Below, piece by piece: positions 21,571 to 28,880 of a stretch of DNA of 64,000 nt. The position numbers and the translations under genes are program-made. The stretch lies in NCBI GenBank assembly GCA_964626495.1, contig CAZVFT010000001.1, positions 1 to 64,000 of the forward strand, given 5' to 3'. A model generated the notes under the pieces. It was given only the letters and a program-made list of their open reading frames with translations. It ran no database searches and was not told where the DNA came from. How positions within the stretch are numbered: position 1 is the first letter of the stretch; each line of letters opens with the position of its first letter. The stretch is from JACNLN01 sp964626495 (lineage in GTDB: Bacteria; Fidelibacterota; Marinisomatia; Marinisomatales; CAZVFT01).

Positions 21571-21578
21571 GTGGATAA
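21570..21578 (+). promoter_or_regulatory. Perfect DnaA box (TGTGGATAA) over the dnaA start codon
   Basis: The box matches the TTATCCACA consensus on the minus strand. It contains the GTG start codon of dnaA (21571), so bound DnaA could hinder its own expression. A near match lies just upstream at 21559. Confidence 0.6.
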
Positions 21579-22932
21579 CATAGAAAAACAGTCACATAAT
21601 AATATCTGGGAAGAAGTAAAAAACAAGATAAGGGTTGTAATTCCGGGACAATCCTTCTCAACATGGTTTGAACCAATTAAATCTGTAGGAATAAATGGAG
21701 AAATTTTAACCATAGAAGTACCCAGTCAATTTTATTATGAATGGATTGATAATCACTATAGAAAATTGATACTGGACAATTTAAAAAAAATAACAGAAAG
21801 AGAAATTCAGGTAAGATATAGCATTGTTGTGGGGGAACAATTAACAGAAAAAGACAGGAAAAATAATAGTGATAATAAATTCATTGAAAAAGCTCGATAC
21901 GATAGAAATAGTAAATTAAATAAGAGGTATAATTTTGATAATTTTGTTGAAGGAACAAACAATCAATTTGCAAAGGCAGCAGCAATGTCTGTCGCAGAAT
22001 CTCCCGGGCAAACATCGTTTAATCCATTGGTTATTTATGGAGGGGTAGGGCTTGGGAAAACACACCTACTTCAGGCTATTGGGAATTATGTGATTAATAA
22101 GCATAAAGATAAAAGAGCTAATTATACAACAAGCGAAAAGTTTACTTTAGATTTTATCTATGCGATTCAAAACAATAAAACAACAGAATTTTCTTCGAGG
22201 TATCGTAAAACAGATGTTCTTTTAATAGATGACATACAGTTTTTACAGAAGAAAGAACAAACACAGGAACAATTTTTTCATACATTTAACGAGTTATATC
22301 AGCAAGGGAAACAAATTATTCTAACAACAGACAGACACCCAAGCGAGCTATCTGGATTAAAAGATCGTCTTATATCTAGATTTCAATCAGGATTAATTGT
22401 GGATATTCAACCTCCAAATCTTGAAACAAGGATTGCTATTTTACAGAAAAAAGCAGAAGAAGACGGCCTTGAGATTCCCTATGAAATTACAGAGTTTATA
22501 GCCTTAAATATACAAGAGAACATTCGTGAAATGGAAGGAGCTCTAATAAAAATACTGGCACACTCGTCACTTTCACATAAAGATATTGATATAGATCTTG
22601 CTAAAAAAGCCCTGAAAGAAACGCTGGGAAGCTTAAACTCTCAAAATGTAACAATTGACGACATTATAAAGAAAGTTAGCACGATTACAAATTTTCCAGA
22701 AGCGAAACTGATTGGAAAAGGCCGAAAAATGGAAATAGCTCTTACAAGGCAGATTGCTATGTACCTAAGTCGAGAGATAGTTAATACGTCTCTTGTGAAC
22801 ATTGGAATGCACTTTGGTGGAAGGGATCATACAACGGTTATTCATGCTTGTAGGACTGTTAAGTCTAAAATGAAGACAGATAAAGCATTCAGCAGAAAGG
22901 TTGATAACATCAGGAATCAAATTATAGTATAA
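21571..22932 (+). CDS. dnaA: Chromosomal replication initiator DnaA
   Basis: The 453-residue protein begins at a GTG with GAGTGGGG upstream. Domain I shows IWEEVKNKI...SFSTWFEPI. The AAA+ domain carries Walker A YGGVGLGKTHLLQAIGN (P-loop about 157-165), Walker B VLLIDDIQFL, and sensor I QIILTTDRHPSEL. Domain IV has the DNA-binding signature GGRDHTTVIHACRTV near the end. DnaA melts oriC and loads the helicase system. It is the first rightward gene from the candidate origin and is followed 46 bases on by a DHFR/RibD-like gene. Confidence 0.98.
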   Translation: MDNIEKQSHNNIWEEVKNKIRVVIPGQSFSTWFEPIKSVGINGEILTIEVPSQFYYEWIDNHYRKLILDNLKKITEREIQVRYSIVVGEQLTEKDRKNNSDNKFIEKARYDRNSKLNKRYNFDNFVEGTNNQFAKAAAMSVAESPGQTSFNPLVIYGGVGLGKTHLLQAIGNYVINKHKDKRANYTTSEKFTLDFIYAIQNNKTTEFSSRYRKTDVLLIDDIQFLQKKEQTQEQFFHTFNELYQQGKQIILTTDRHPSELSGLKDRLISRFQSGLIVDIQPPNLETRIAILQKKAEEDGLEIPYEITEFIALNIQENIREMEGALIKILAHSSLSHKDIDIDLAKKALKETLGSLNSQNVTIDDIIKKVSTITNFPEAKLIGKGRKMEIALTRQIAMYLSREIVNTSLVNIGMHFGGRDHTTVIHACRTVKSKMKTDKAFSRKVDNIRNQIIV

Positions 22933-22978
22933 AAATGAAAATGAGGAGAGCCCAAACAGAGTATTTAGGGGACAAATA

Positions 22979-23428
22979 ATGGATATTATTTTGATCGCCG
23001 CAGTTACCCTAAACGGAAAGATCGCCCGAAATACAAAAGACGCGACAACTTGGTCAAAAGACCGCCACCTTTTTAAAAAACAGACAATTGGACAGACAGT
23101 TATATTTGGATCAACAACAGCAAAATTACTTAAAGAAGACCTGATAGGACGGCGCGTCATAATTATTAATCGATCTATTATCCCCGAGGAAACACTTAAG
23201 ACAGTCAAGACAGAAAGATGTTTCATTGCAGGTGGCGCCAGAACAAATTCTTTATTCATTGACTATTTTACTCATATTTATTTGACAGTTCATCCCCGCA
23301 TATTCTCAGAGAACGCAGTACCCTTGTTTCATTCCTTGGACAGTGAAATACCAATTATGCTCGAAAAAATTATAGCAGTGGATAAGGCGGAAAATATATA
23401 TCAACATCAGTACAAAGTTGTTCGCTAA
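22979..23428 (+). CDS. Small DHFR/RibD C-terminal-like reductase
   Basis: This is a 149-residue protein of the dihydrofolate reductase/RibD-C fold. It begins with the first strand and substrate loop IILIAAVTLNGKIA, followed by a nucleotide-site-like TVIFGSTTAKLL and a C-terminal FIAGGARTNSLFIDYFTHIYLTVHPRIFSENAVPLF, which matches the GG...D...(L)T..P...G.G..LF pattern. Such proteins use NADPH to reduce a pterin or flavin precursor; the substrate here is unknown. It is shorter than typical DHFR. It follows dnaA by 46 bases and may be co-transcribed. A true DHFR (folA) is possible but the motifs fit RibD-C better. Confidence 0.68.
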   Translation: MDIILIAAVTLNGKIARNTKDATTWSKDRHLFKKQTIGQTVIFGSTTAKLLKEDLIGRRVIIINRSIIPEETLKTVKTERCFIAGGARTNSLFIDYFTHIYLTVHPRIFSENAVPLFHSLDSEIPIMLEKIIAVDKAENIYQHQYKVVR

Positions 23429-23431
23429 AAG

Positions 23432-23447
23432 TGTGATCAAAGTCACA
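23432..23447. promoter_or_regulatory. CRP/FNR-type palindrome TGTGATCAAAGTCACA
   Basis: TGTGA-N6-TCACA is a perfect CRP half-site pair. It starts four bases after the stop of the DHFR-like gene, in a gap between converging genes, so its target is unclear. A TTGATT...TAATAT pair with a 17-base spacer begins at 23464 and could be an adjacent promoter. A site of the same form precedes the gene at 38877. Confidence 0.4.
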
Positions 23448-23607
23448 ATTATAAATAATCAGTTTGATTATATTTCAGATTAGCAATAATATATAATTTA
23501 CATTATTTATCCCCTCAGAGATAATACAGCAATTGAGTTTCGGGGGGCGTGGTATAAACGAGATAGGTTTGATTTATCTCATCAAAGCCGTGAAATTTTA
23601 GCCAGAT

Positions 23608-23631
23608 AAAAAAGGGCAACCAACGTTGCCC
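23608..23631 (-). terminator. Rho-independent terminator of the 23663-24217 gene
   Basis: On the minus strand GGGCAA and TTGCCC form a six-base stem around a six-base loop, followed directly by TTTTTT. It lies 32 bases after the stop of the membrane-protein gene. Confidence 0.75.
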
Positions 23632-23662
23632 ATAATAATAAAAAAGTTATATTCGTGAAAAT

Positions 23663-24217
23663 TTATTCTTCCTCTTCTTCTCCCTCGTAAGCATATTCTT
23701 CTTCATATTCTTCTTCATATTCTTCTGGATATTCCAATGGTTCATAATAATATTCTAGCTCTTCATAGTCTTGAGGGGAGACATATCCCTTTTTTGTGGA
23801 TATTTCCTTTGACTCTCTGACTTTGGGAGAGGGTTGAGCGTGGGGAGGGAAAACACCCAGTTTGTTTCGAGATAAATAGTAATACACTAAACCAGGCATT
23901 ATAGAGAAGAACAAAACAACAACTGACAGGATTGTACCATCTTCTTTAAAATGATATCCACCCCATATATCTTGTTCAAGACCAAACGCAGTAAAAACTG
24001 AGAACGCTAAAAAGAAACCAAAGATAATTAAAACAGCGCCAATTGATCTATGAATGGTAGCCTGCACTGAATTTATGTAAATCAGCCAGAACATTACACC
24101 CCCCACAATAAAAAGAATAGAAAGTAAAAAGTCTGATGCAATAAAAGACAAAACGAAACCCACTACGGCGCAGAGCAGTATTATATATCCAAATGTGGAT
24201 TTTAAGTTATCGTTCAT
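23663..24217 (-). CDS. Four-helix membrane protein with acidic, tyrosine-rich tail
   Basis: I do not recognise this 184-residue protein. It has four hydrophobic segments (about 10-27, 29-48, 56-74 and 91-110), a proline-containing linker (PPHAQPSPKVRESKE) and a C-terminal tail of about 40 residues made almost only of Glu and Tyr (YEELEYYYEPLEYPEEYEEE and beyond). The tail is probably cytoplasmic and disordered. The gene is alone on the minus strand, with its own strong terminator, between rightward genes. The repeated GAA/TAT codons of the tail explain the local direct repeats in the DNA. Function unknown. Confidence 0.75.
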   Translation of the reverse strand: MNDNLKSTFGYIILLCAVVGFVLSFIASDFLLSILFIVGGVMFWLIYINSVQATIHRSIGAVLIIFGFFLAFSVFTAFGLEQDIWGGYHFKEDGTILSVVVLFFSIMPGLVYYYLSRNKLGVFPPHAQPSPKVRESKEISTKKGYVSPQDYEELEYYYEPLEYPEEYEEEYEEEYAYEGEEEEE

Positions 24218-24411
24218 ATTAACCCCTTTTGAATAATTGTAATTATTTTTTGGTGGTCTTAATAAAAAGTATTATTCTTATCTTATCCTCTCTCATTTAA
24301 ATATGTTAATTCTAATGGTTAAAAGCAAGTTTAAATTGTATTCTCTTGTTGATTATTTACTAACCCTTTTTTTAATTGTGGAAAGTCTCTATATTCTATG
24401 GAAAAAAAGCG

Positions 24412-25401
24412 ATGAAGGAATATAAAATTAATGTAGGTATAGTTGGGGTTGGCCGCCTGGGCGTACACCATTTAAAGCACCTGAAAAATGTGAAAGATGC
24501 CTGTTTCGTTGGGGCATACGATGTTAGACCAGAGAGATTAAAAGAGATAGCAAAAGCGTACAACATTAGGGCTTTTGATTCATTATCGGCTTTGATAGAA
24601 AAGTGTGATGCCCTATCTATTGTGGTCCCAACAAGAGATCACTTTTCAGTAGCGAAGAAATGTATTTCTACAGGCAAACACGTATTTATTGAAAAGCCGA
24701 TATGTAACAATCTTGAGGAGGCAGACGAACTTATCAATATGGCAGATCAAAAAAGTGTTATCATACAAGTGGGCCATATAGAGCGTTTGAATCCAGCGCT
24801 ATTAGTATTAGACAAACTACCTCTTAAACCCAAATATATAGAAACGCATCGATTGTCACCGTACACGATACGGGGGACAGATGTCCCCGTTGTACTAGAC
24901 TTAATGATACACGATCTGGATGTAATTCTCGCCCTGGTGAAATCGAAAGTAAAAACAGTTCATGCATCAGGTGTTTCAATTATGACGAATTCTGTGGATA
25001 TTGCCAATGCTCGCATTAGGTTTGATAATGGGGTGGTAGCCAATTTAACTTCAAGCCGAATTGCAAAAGACTCGGTACGGAAGCTAAGGCTGTTCCAAAG
25101 AGACATGTATGTGACAATTGATTTCCTGCAGGGACTGACGGATGTATACAGGGTTTTAAATAACCAAGAGGATGATCCTGAAGCAATTCTCTCTGAGTTT
25201 ATGGAATATAGAGGAGTAAGGCGTCAAATAGTTTATGAAAAGCCCCCTGTAAAGAAGATAGATGCTCTAAAAGCAGAAATGCAAAATTTTATAGAATCCA
25301 TTAAGGGGAAAACCAAGCCCATTGTTTCAGGGAAGGAAGGCAGGGATGTATTGGAGGTGGCTTTAATTGTTCAGGAAAAAATTGAGCAAGATATTCATTA
25401 A
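24412..25401 (+). CDS. Gfo/Idh/MocA family oxidoreductase of the lipid A cluster
   Basis: About 329 residues from the ATG at 24412; a TTG at 24376 is less likely. The N-terminal Rossmann loop VGIVGVGRLGVHHLKHL binds NAD(P). HVFIEKPICNNLEEADELI carries the family EKP motif, and VVLDLMIHDLDVILAL provides the conserved D..IHDLD stretch with catalytic His. The family oxidises sugars or nucleotide sugars at a carbonyl position. In several Gram-negative groups a Gfo/Idh gene is linked to lpxB, so a nucleotide-sugar substrate in lipid A or core synthesis is likely. No partner aminotransferase of the GnnB type is nearby, so GnnA activity is unproven. Confidence 0.82.
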   Translation: MKEYKINVGIVGVGRLGVHHLKHLKNVKDACFVGAYDVRPERLKEIAKAYNIRAFDSLSALIEKCDALSIVVPTRDHFSVAKKCISTGKHVFIEKPICNNLEEADELINMADQKSVIIQVGHIERLNPALLVLDKLPLKPKYIETHRLSPYTIRGTDVPVVLDLMIHDLDVILALVKSKVKTVHASGVSIMTNSVDIANARIRFDNGVVANLTSSRIAKDSVRKLRLFQRDMYVTIDFLQGLTDVYRVLNNQEDDPEAILSEFMEYRGVRRQIVYEKPPVKKIDALKAEMQNFIESIKGKTKPIVSGKEGRDVLEVALIVQEKIEQDIH

Positions 25402-25433
25402 TAAATAAATCACAAGTAATTTATAAGCCCCCT

Positions 25434-26021
25434 ATGATAGACATTAGACAGTTCCTTTTTAAAAATAGAGGATATACCCCAATACCAATTGCTTTAGCGA
25501 TACTGTATTATTCAGATTTTATAAATTTATTTATATACATAGGTATTTTGTTAATTATTATGGGAGAGGGTGTTCGTTTAAATAGCGTTCGTTACGCAGG
25601 TGGATTAACACGGACAAGAAAGGTGGGAGCAAATAAACTATGTGCATCAGGACCTTTTGCATATGTGAGGAATCCGCTTTATCTTGGCAATGTAATCATT
25701 TATACCGGTATTGTTCTATTTGCAGGTGGAAATTATATGTGGGAGATGTTAATAATAACTTTTGGATTTTTTTCTTTACAATACTTGTTAATCATTTTTC
25801 TAGAAGAAAAAACATTACTTGGCCTATTCGGTCAAGAGTACGAAAGGTATATTGAATCAGTTCCTAGGTTTATCCCACGTATAGTTCCCTGGAAGGGAGG
25901 GGGAAAAACAGACCCAATGTCGTGGCATTTGACCCTAAAAACAGAAAAACGTACGTTGCAACTTATTATAATTTTTATTGTTCTGCTCATTATTAAAACG
26001 TATATATTAAACCCAAATTAG
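25434..26021 (+). CDS. Isoprenylcysteine carboxyl methyltransferase-like membrane protein
   Basis: The 195-residue protein has four or five membrane segments and the ICMT/phospholipid methyltransferase core GPFAYVRNPLYLGNVIIYTG (about 74-93), then LEEKTLLGLFGQEYERYIESVPRFIP, which matches the E..L...FG..Y..Y...V.R.IP tail of this family. These enzymes use SAM to methylate membrane lipids or prenylated substrates. It sits between the Gfo/Idh gene and lpxB on one transcript, so an envelope-lipid substrate is a reasonable inference. The true substrate is unknown. The last helix (residues about 177-192) follows the conserved core. Confidence 0.78.
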   Translation: MIDIRQFLFKNRGYTPIPIALAILYYSDFINLFIYIGILLIIMGEGVRLNSVRYAGGLTRTRKVGANKLCASGPFAYVRNPLYLGNVIIYTGIVLFAGGNYMWEMLIITFGFFSLQYLLIIFLEEKTLLGLFGQEYERYIESVPRFIPRIVPWKGGGKTDPMSWHLTLKTEKRTLQLIIIFIVLLIIKTYILNPN

Positions 26022-26036
26022 AAATCATATAAGATT

Positions 26037-27176
26037 GTGGCTGAATTCAATAAAATATTTATTGTTGCGGGGGAAGAGTCAGGAGACCTACACGGCTCTG
26101 CTCTTGTTACGGAACTTTTAAACATAAAACGCAATCTAACCTTTTTTGGAATTGGTGGAAACAGGATGAAGGAAGCAGGGGTTTCACTTATACACCACGT
26201 TGATGAAATGGCGTTAATGGGATTTACTGAAGTCATTAATAAATACATATTTTTAAAATCCGCATTTAATGATTGTATGAAAGCAGTAAAAAAAAACAGA
26301 CCTGCCCGGGCAATATTAATTGACTATCCAGGATTTAACCTGCGTTTAGCAAAAAAGTTAAAGGAGTTAAAAATCCCCATTACATATTTTATTCCCCCCC
26401 AATTATGGGCTTGGAGAGAAGGTCGTATTAAAATAATAAAAGAATGCGTTGATCAAATTTTATCTATTTTCCCCTTTGAAAAAGAGTGGTATAAAAATCG
26501 GGGAGTAGGTGCTATTTTTGTTGGCCACCCTTTTATAGATCGAGAAAAACCGTTAGTTAGTCGTGAGGAGTATTTTTATAATCATGGAATACCACAGGAG
26601 AAAACAGTTGTTGGGTTGTTTCCGGGCAGTCGTCAACAGGAGGTAGATAAACACGTAGATGTAATGTTTGGGGCAATTAAAAAATTAAATGATAGAGGCA
26701 TTACTTCTATAGGATTAGTTGGGAAAGCTCCAGATGTAATAATACATAAAAATAGAAACGAAAAAAGCATATTTTTAATAGATGAAACATTAAAAGCTCT
26801 ACTTTATTCTGACGTAGCGATTGTTTCATCTGGAACAATCTCATTGGAAACAGCCCTTTTTGATATTCCGGCGGTTGTGATTTATAAAATGTCATCATCT
26901 TCCTGGTTAATAGCAAAAACCTTATCAAAAGTGAAATATGCTTCAATGACAAATTTAATTGCTGGAAAGAAAATCTATCCAGAGCTTCTGCAAAAAGAAG
27001 CCACAACAGACAACATTGTGGAGAAAATTATACCAATAATTGCTAACCGTTCGGTTAGAACAGACATTATTAAAGGGTTAATATCGGTTAGAAAACAGTT
27101 GGGACAACCGGGTGCAATAAGCAGAGCTGCGGGAAAAATCATCGATAGTTTAAATAAAAACACGGGCCAATCTTGA
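26037..27176 (+). CDS. lpxB: Lipid-A-disaccharide synthase
   Basis: The 379-residue GT19 enzyme joins UDP-2,3-diacylglucosamine and lipid X to form the lipid A disaccharide on the inner membrane. It shows IVAGEESGDLHGSALV (about 8-23), FGIGGNRMKEAG, LIDYPGFNLRLAK, YFIPPQLWAWREGR and FPGSRQQEV, and the donor-site stretch IVSSGTISLETALFDIPAVV. Start is GTG at 26037. Its stop overlaps the next gene's TTG start by four bases. It anchors the call of this region as a lipid A cluster. Confidence 0.95.
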   Translation: MAEFNKIFIVAGEESGDLHGSALVTELLNIKRNLTFFGIGGNRMKEAGVSLIHHVDEMALMGFTEVINKYIFLKSAFNDCMKAVKKNRPARAILIDYPGFNLRLAKKLKELKIPITYFIPPQLWAWREGRIKIIKECVDQILSIFPFEKEWYKNRGVGAIFVGHPFIDREKPLVSREEYFYNHGIPQEKTVVGLFPGSRQQEVDKHVDVMFGAIKKLNDRGITSIGLVGKAPDVIIHKNRNEKSIFLIDETLKALLYSDVAIVSSGTISLETALFDIPAVVIYKMSSSSWLIAKTLSKVKYASMTNLIAGKKIYPELLQKEATTDNIVEKIIPIIANRSVRTDIIKGLISVRKQLGQPGAISRAAGKIIDSLNKNTGQS

Positions 27177-27820
27177 TTATAAAAAAAACATTATTGTTCG
27201 TTGAATATATGTTAGGAAGGATATTTATCTTGTTACTGTTTAACCTAAACAGTAAAAAAATTTATAATGAAAAATATTTACTCGAAACGTTGAAAAGCAA
27301 AAAAAATGTAATCATTTGTTGTTGGCACGGTCGATTGTTATTTCCAGTGTTTTACTTTAAAAACCGCGGTTACTTTGCTCTGGCAAGTTTACATGGAGAT
27401 GGAGAAATAATTTCAAGGGTAGGAGAAAGTATTGGATGGAAGATGATTCGAGGTTCAAGTACTAGGGGTGGAAGAGAGGCATTTAAAAGGATGGTTAAAG
27501 CGCTACAAGGAGAAAGCATGGTTGTTGGAATAACGCCTGATGGGCCTAAGGGACCTGAGAGGAAGGTGAAGGTGGGCGCGGTTAAAGCGGCAACGAGAAC
27601 CGAAACAGTGATTCTTCCTGTTTCTGGTCAAGCAAGCAGGAGGTGGGAAATTAGGAACTGGGACACTTTTGTGGTGCCAAAACCCTTTGGAAAAACATGT
27701 CTTTTTATGGGAGAACCCATATATGTTAATATTAACAGCAACATAAAAGAAGTTAATAGTAAATTAGAAAACAGCCTAACCACTGTAATGAAAAAAGCAG
27801 ATGAGCTTACCAGAAGGTAA
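27173..27820 (+). CDS. DUF374 lysophospholipid acyltransferase-like protein
   Basis: A 215-residue DUF374 protein. Marks are VIICCWHGRLLFPVFYFK with the conserved WH near residue 50, SLHGDGEIISRVGESIGWKMIRGSSTRGG, and VGITPDGPKGPERKVKVGAV. The family resembles acyltransferases and is often encoded beside lipid A and Kdo transferase genes; the exact acyl donor and acceptor are unproven. The start is TTG at 27173, overlapping the lpxB stop, and the end overlaps lpxK by 20 bases, so translation is coupled. A waaA (Kdo transferase) gene, often next in such clusters, is absent. Confidence 0.82.
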   Translation: MIIKKTLLFVEYMLGRIFILLLFNLNSKKIYNEKYLLETLKSKKNVIICCWHGRLLFPVFYFKNRGYFALASLHGDGEIISRVGESIGWKMIRGSSTRGGREAFKRMVKALQGESMVVGITPDGPKGPERKVKVGAVKAATRTETVILPVSGQASRRWEIRNWDTFVVPKPFGKTCLFMGEPIYVNINSNIKEVNSKLENSLTTVMKKADELTRR

Positions 27821-28880
27821 GGCAAAATTTTTATTATTCCCGCTTGCCCTTTTCTATTGGGGGGTTGTATTCTGGCGGAATCTTTTTTATACTATTGGTT
27901 TTTTTGTAATTCGACGAGTGCCAGCATTAACGATAAGCGTAGGAAATTTATCAGTTGGGGGAACAGGGAAAACACCAGCGGTGATTTACATCGCCCGGCT
28001 GTTAAGCAGTAAAAAATTAAAAGTAGTAATTGTTAGTAGAGGATATAGACGAAAGTCATCAGGTACGCTCGTCGTATCGGATGGGAGAAAAATTAAGGCG
28101 GGCTGGAAGATGTCTGGTGACGAACCGTTCTTAATAGCAAGAAAGTTATTTGGGGTTCCAATTGTTGTAGATGAGAATAGGTACCGTGGAAGCCTTTATG
28201 CTGTAGAAAAGTTTTCGGCTGATATTATTCTTTTAGACGATGCATTTCAGCACCGAAGCCTTGAACGGGATATTGATATCGTTTTGCTAAACAGTAATGA
28301 TCCGCCAGAAGCTTATAAGTTAATTCCTTATGGCAAGCTCCGCGAGCCATGGTTTCATCTTCGGAGAGCAGACATTATTTTTTGGAGTAAAACAAATTTA
28401 GTGGAGCCAGACCCAAATATTCGCAGAAAGGTTCTTCAATCAAATGTTCCAGCATATTTTAGTAAAATGGAGAATCACAATCAATTAGTGTCGATGAATG
28501 GTAAGGAAATTCCAACACGAACGGTTAAAGGAAAAAAGGCGTTTATATTTTGTGGGGTAGGAGATCCAATTTCATTTAAAAGGAGTGTTGAAAATACAGG
28601 GGTTAAGATTGTAGGATTTAAGATATTTGAAGATCATCACAACTATAATAAAGAAGAATTGAAAGAAATTCTATTACTGAGTGATAAAAACGGTGCCGAT
28701 TATTTAATAACGACAGAGAAAGACATTGTTAAAATTAACAATTGGATTTCTACTGATGCAGCCCTCTTTTCACTTGAGATTAATTTTATCCCATCAAAAG
28801 AAGGAAACAGAGCACTAATACAATTGATTGAAGGGTTGTTAGAGAAAAAGAAGTTATATTCTCCTACTGAACCGCTGTAA
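27801..28880 (+). CDS. lpxK: Tetraacyldisaccharide 4'-kinase
   Basis: The 359-residue inner-membrane kinase adds the 4' phosphate to the lipid A disaccharide. It has an N-terminal membrane helix (about 10-35), the Walker A GNLSVGGTGKTP (48-59), VVIVSRGYRRKSSG, GDEPFLIAR, and LLDDAFQHRSLERDIDIVLL with the DD.FQHR signature, plus HHNYNKEEL at the end. Length is normal. It is the last gene of the cluster; its 3' end overlaps the 3' end of the converging FG-GAP gene by 17 bases, and no terminator is visible between them. Confidence 0.94.
   Translation: MSLPEGKAKFLLFPLALFYWGVVFWRNLFYTIGFFVIRRVPALTISVGNLSVGGTGKTPAVIYIARLLSSKKLKVVIVSRGYRRKSSGTLVVSDGRKIKAGWKMSGDEPFLIARKLFGVPIVVDENRYRGSLYAVEKFSADIILLDDAFQHRSLERDIDIVLLNSNDPPEAYKLIPYGKLREPWFHLRRADIIFWSKTNLVEPDPNIRRKVLQSNVPAYFSKMENHNQLVSMNGKEIPTRTVKGKKAFIFCGVGDPISFKRSVENTGVKIVGFKIFEDHHNYNKEELKEILLLSDKNGADYLITTEKDIVKINNWISTDAALFSLEINFIPSKEGNRALIQLIEGLLEKKKLYSPTEPL

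Noticed and set aside
23680..23765. Short tandem DNA repeats, possible assembly error or CRISPR-like array
   Set aside because: They are repeated Glu and Tyr codons of an intact reading frame, with no spacers.
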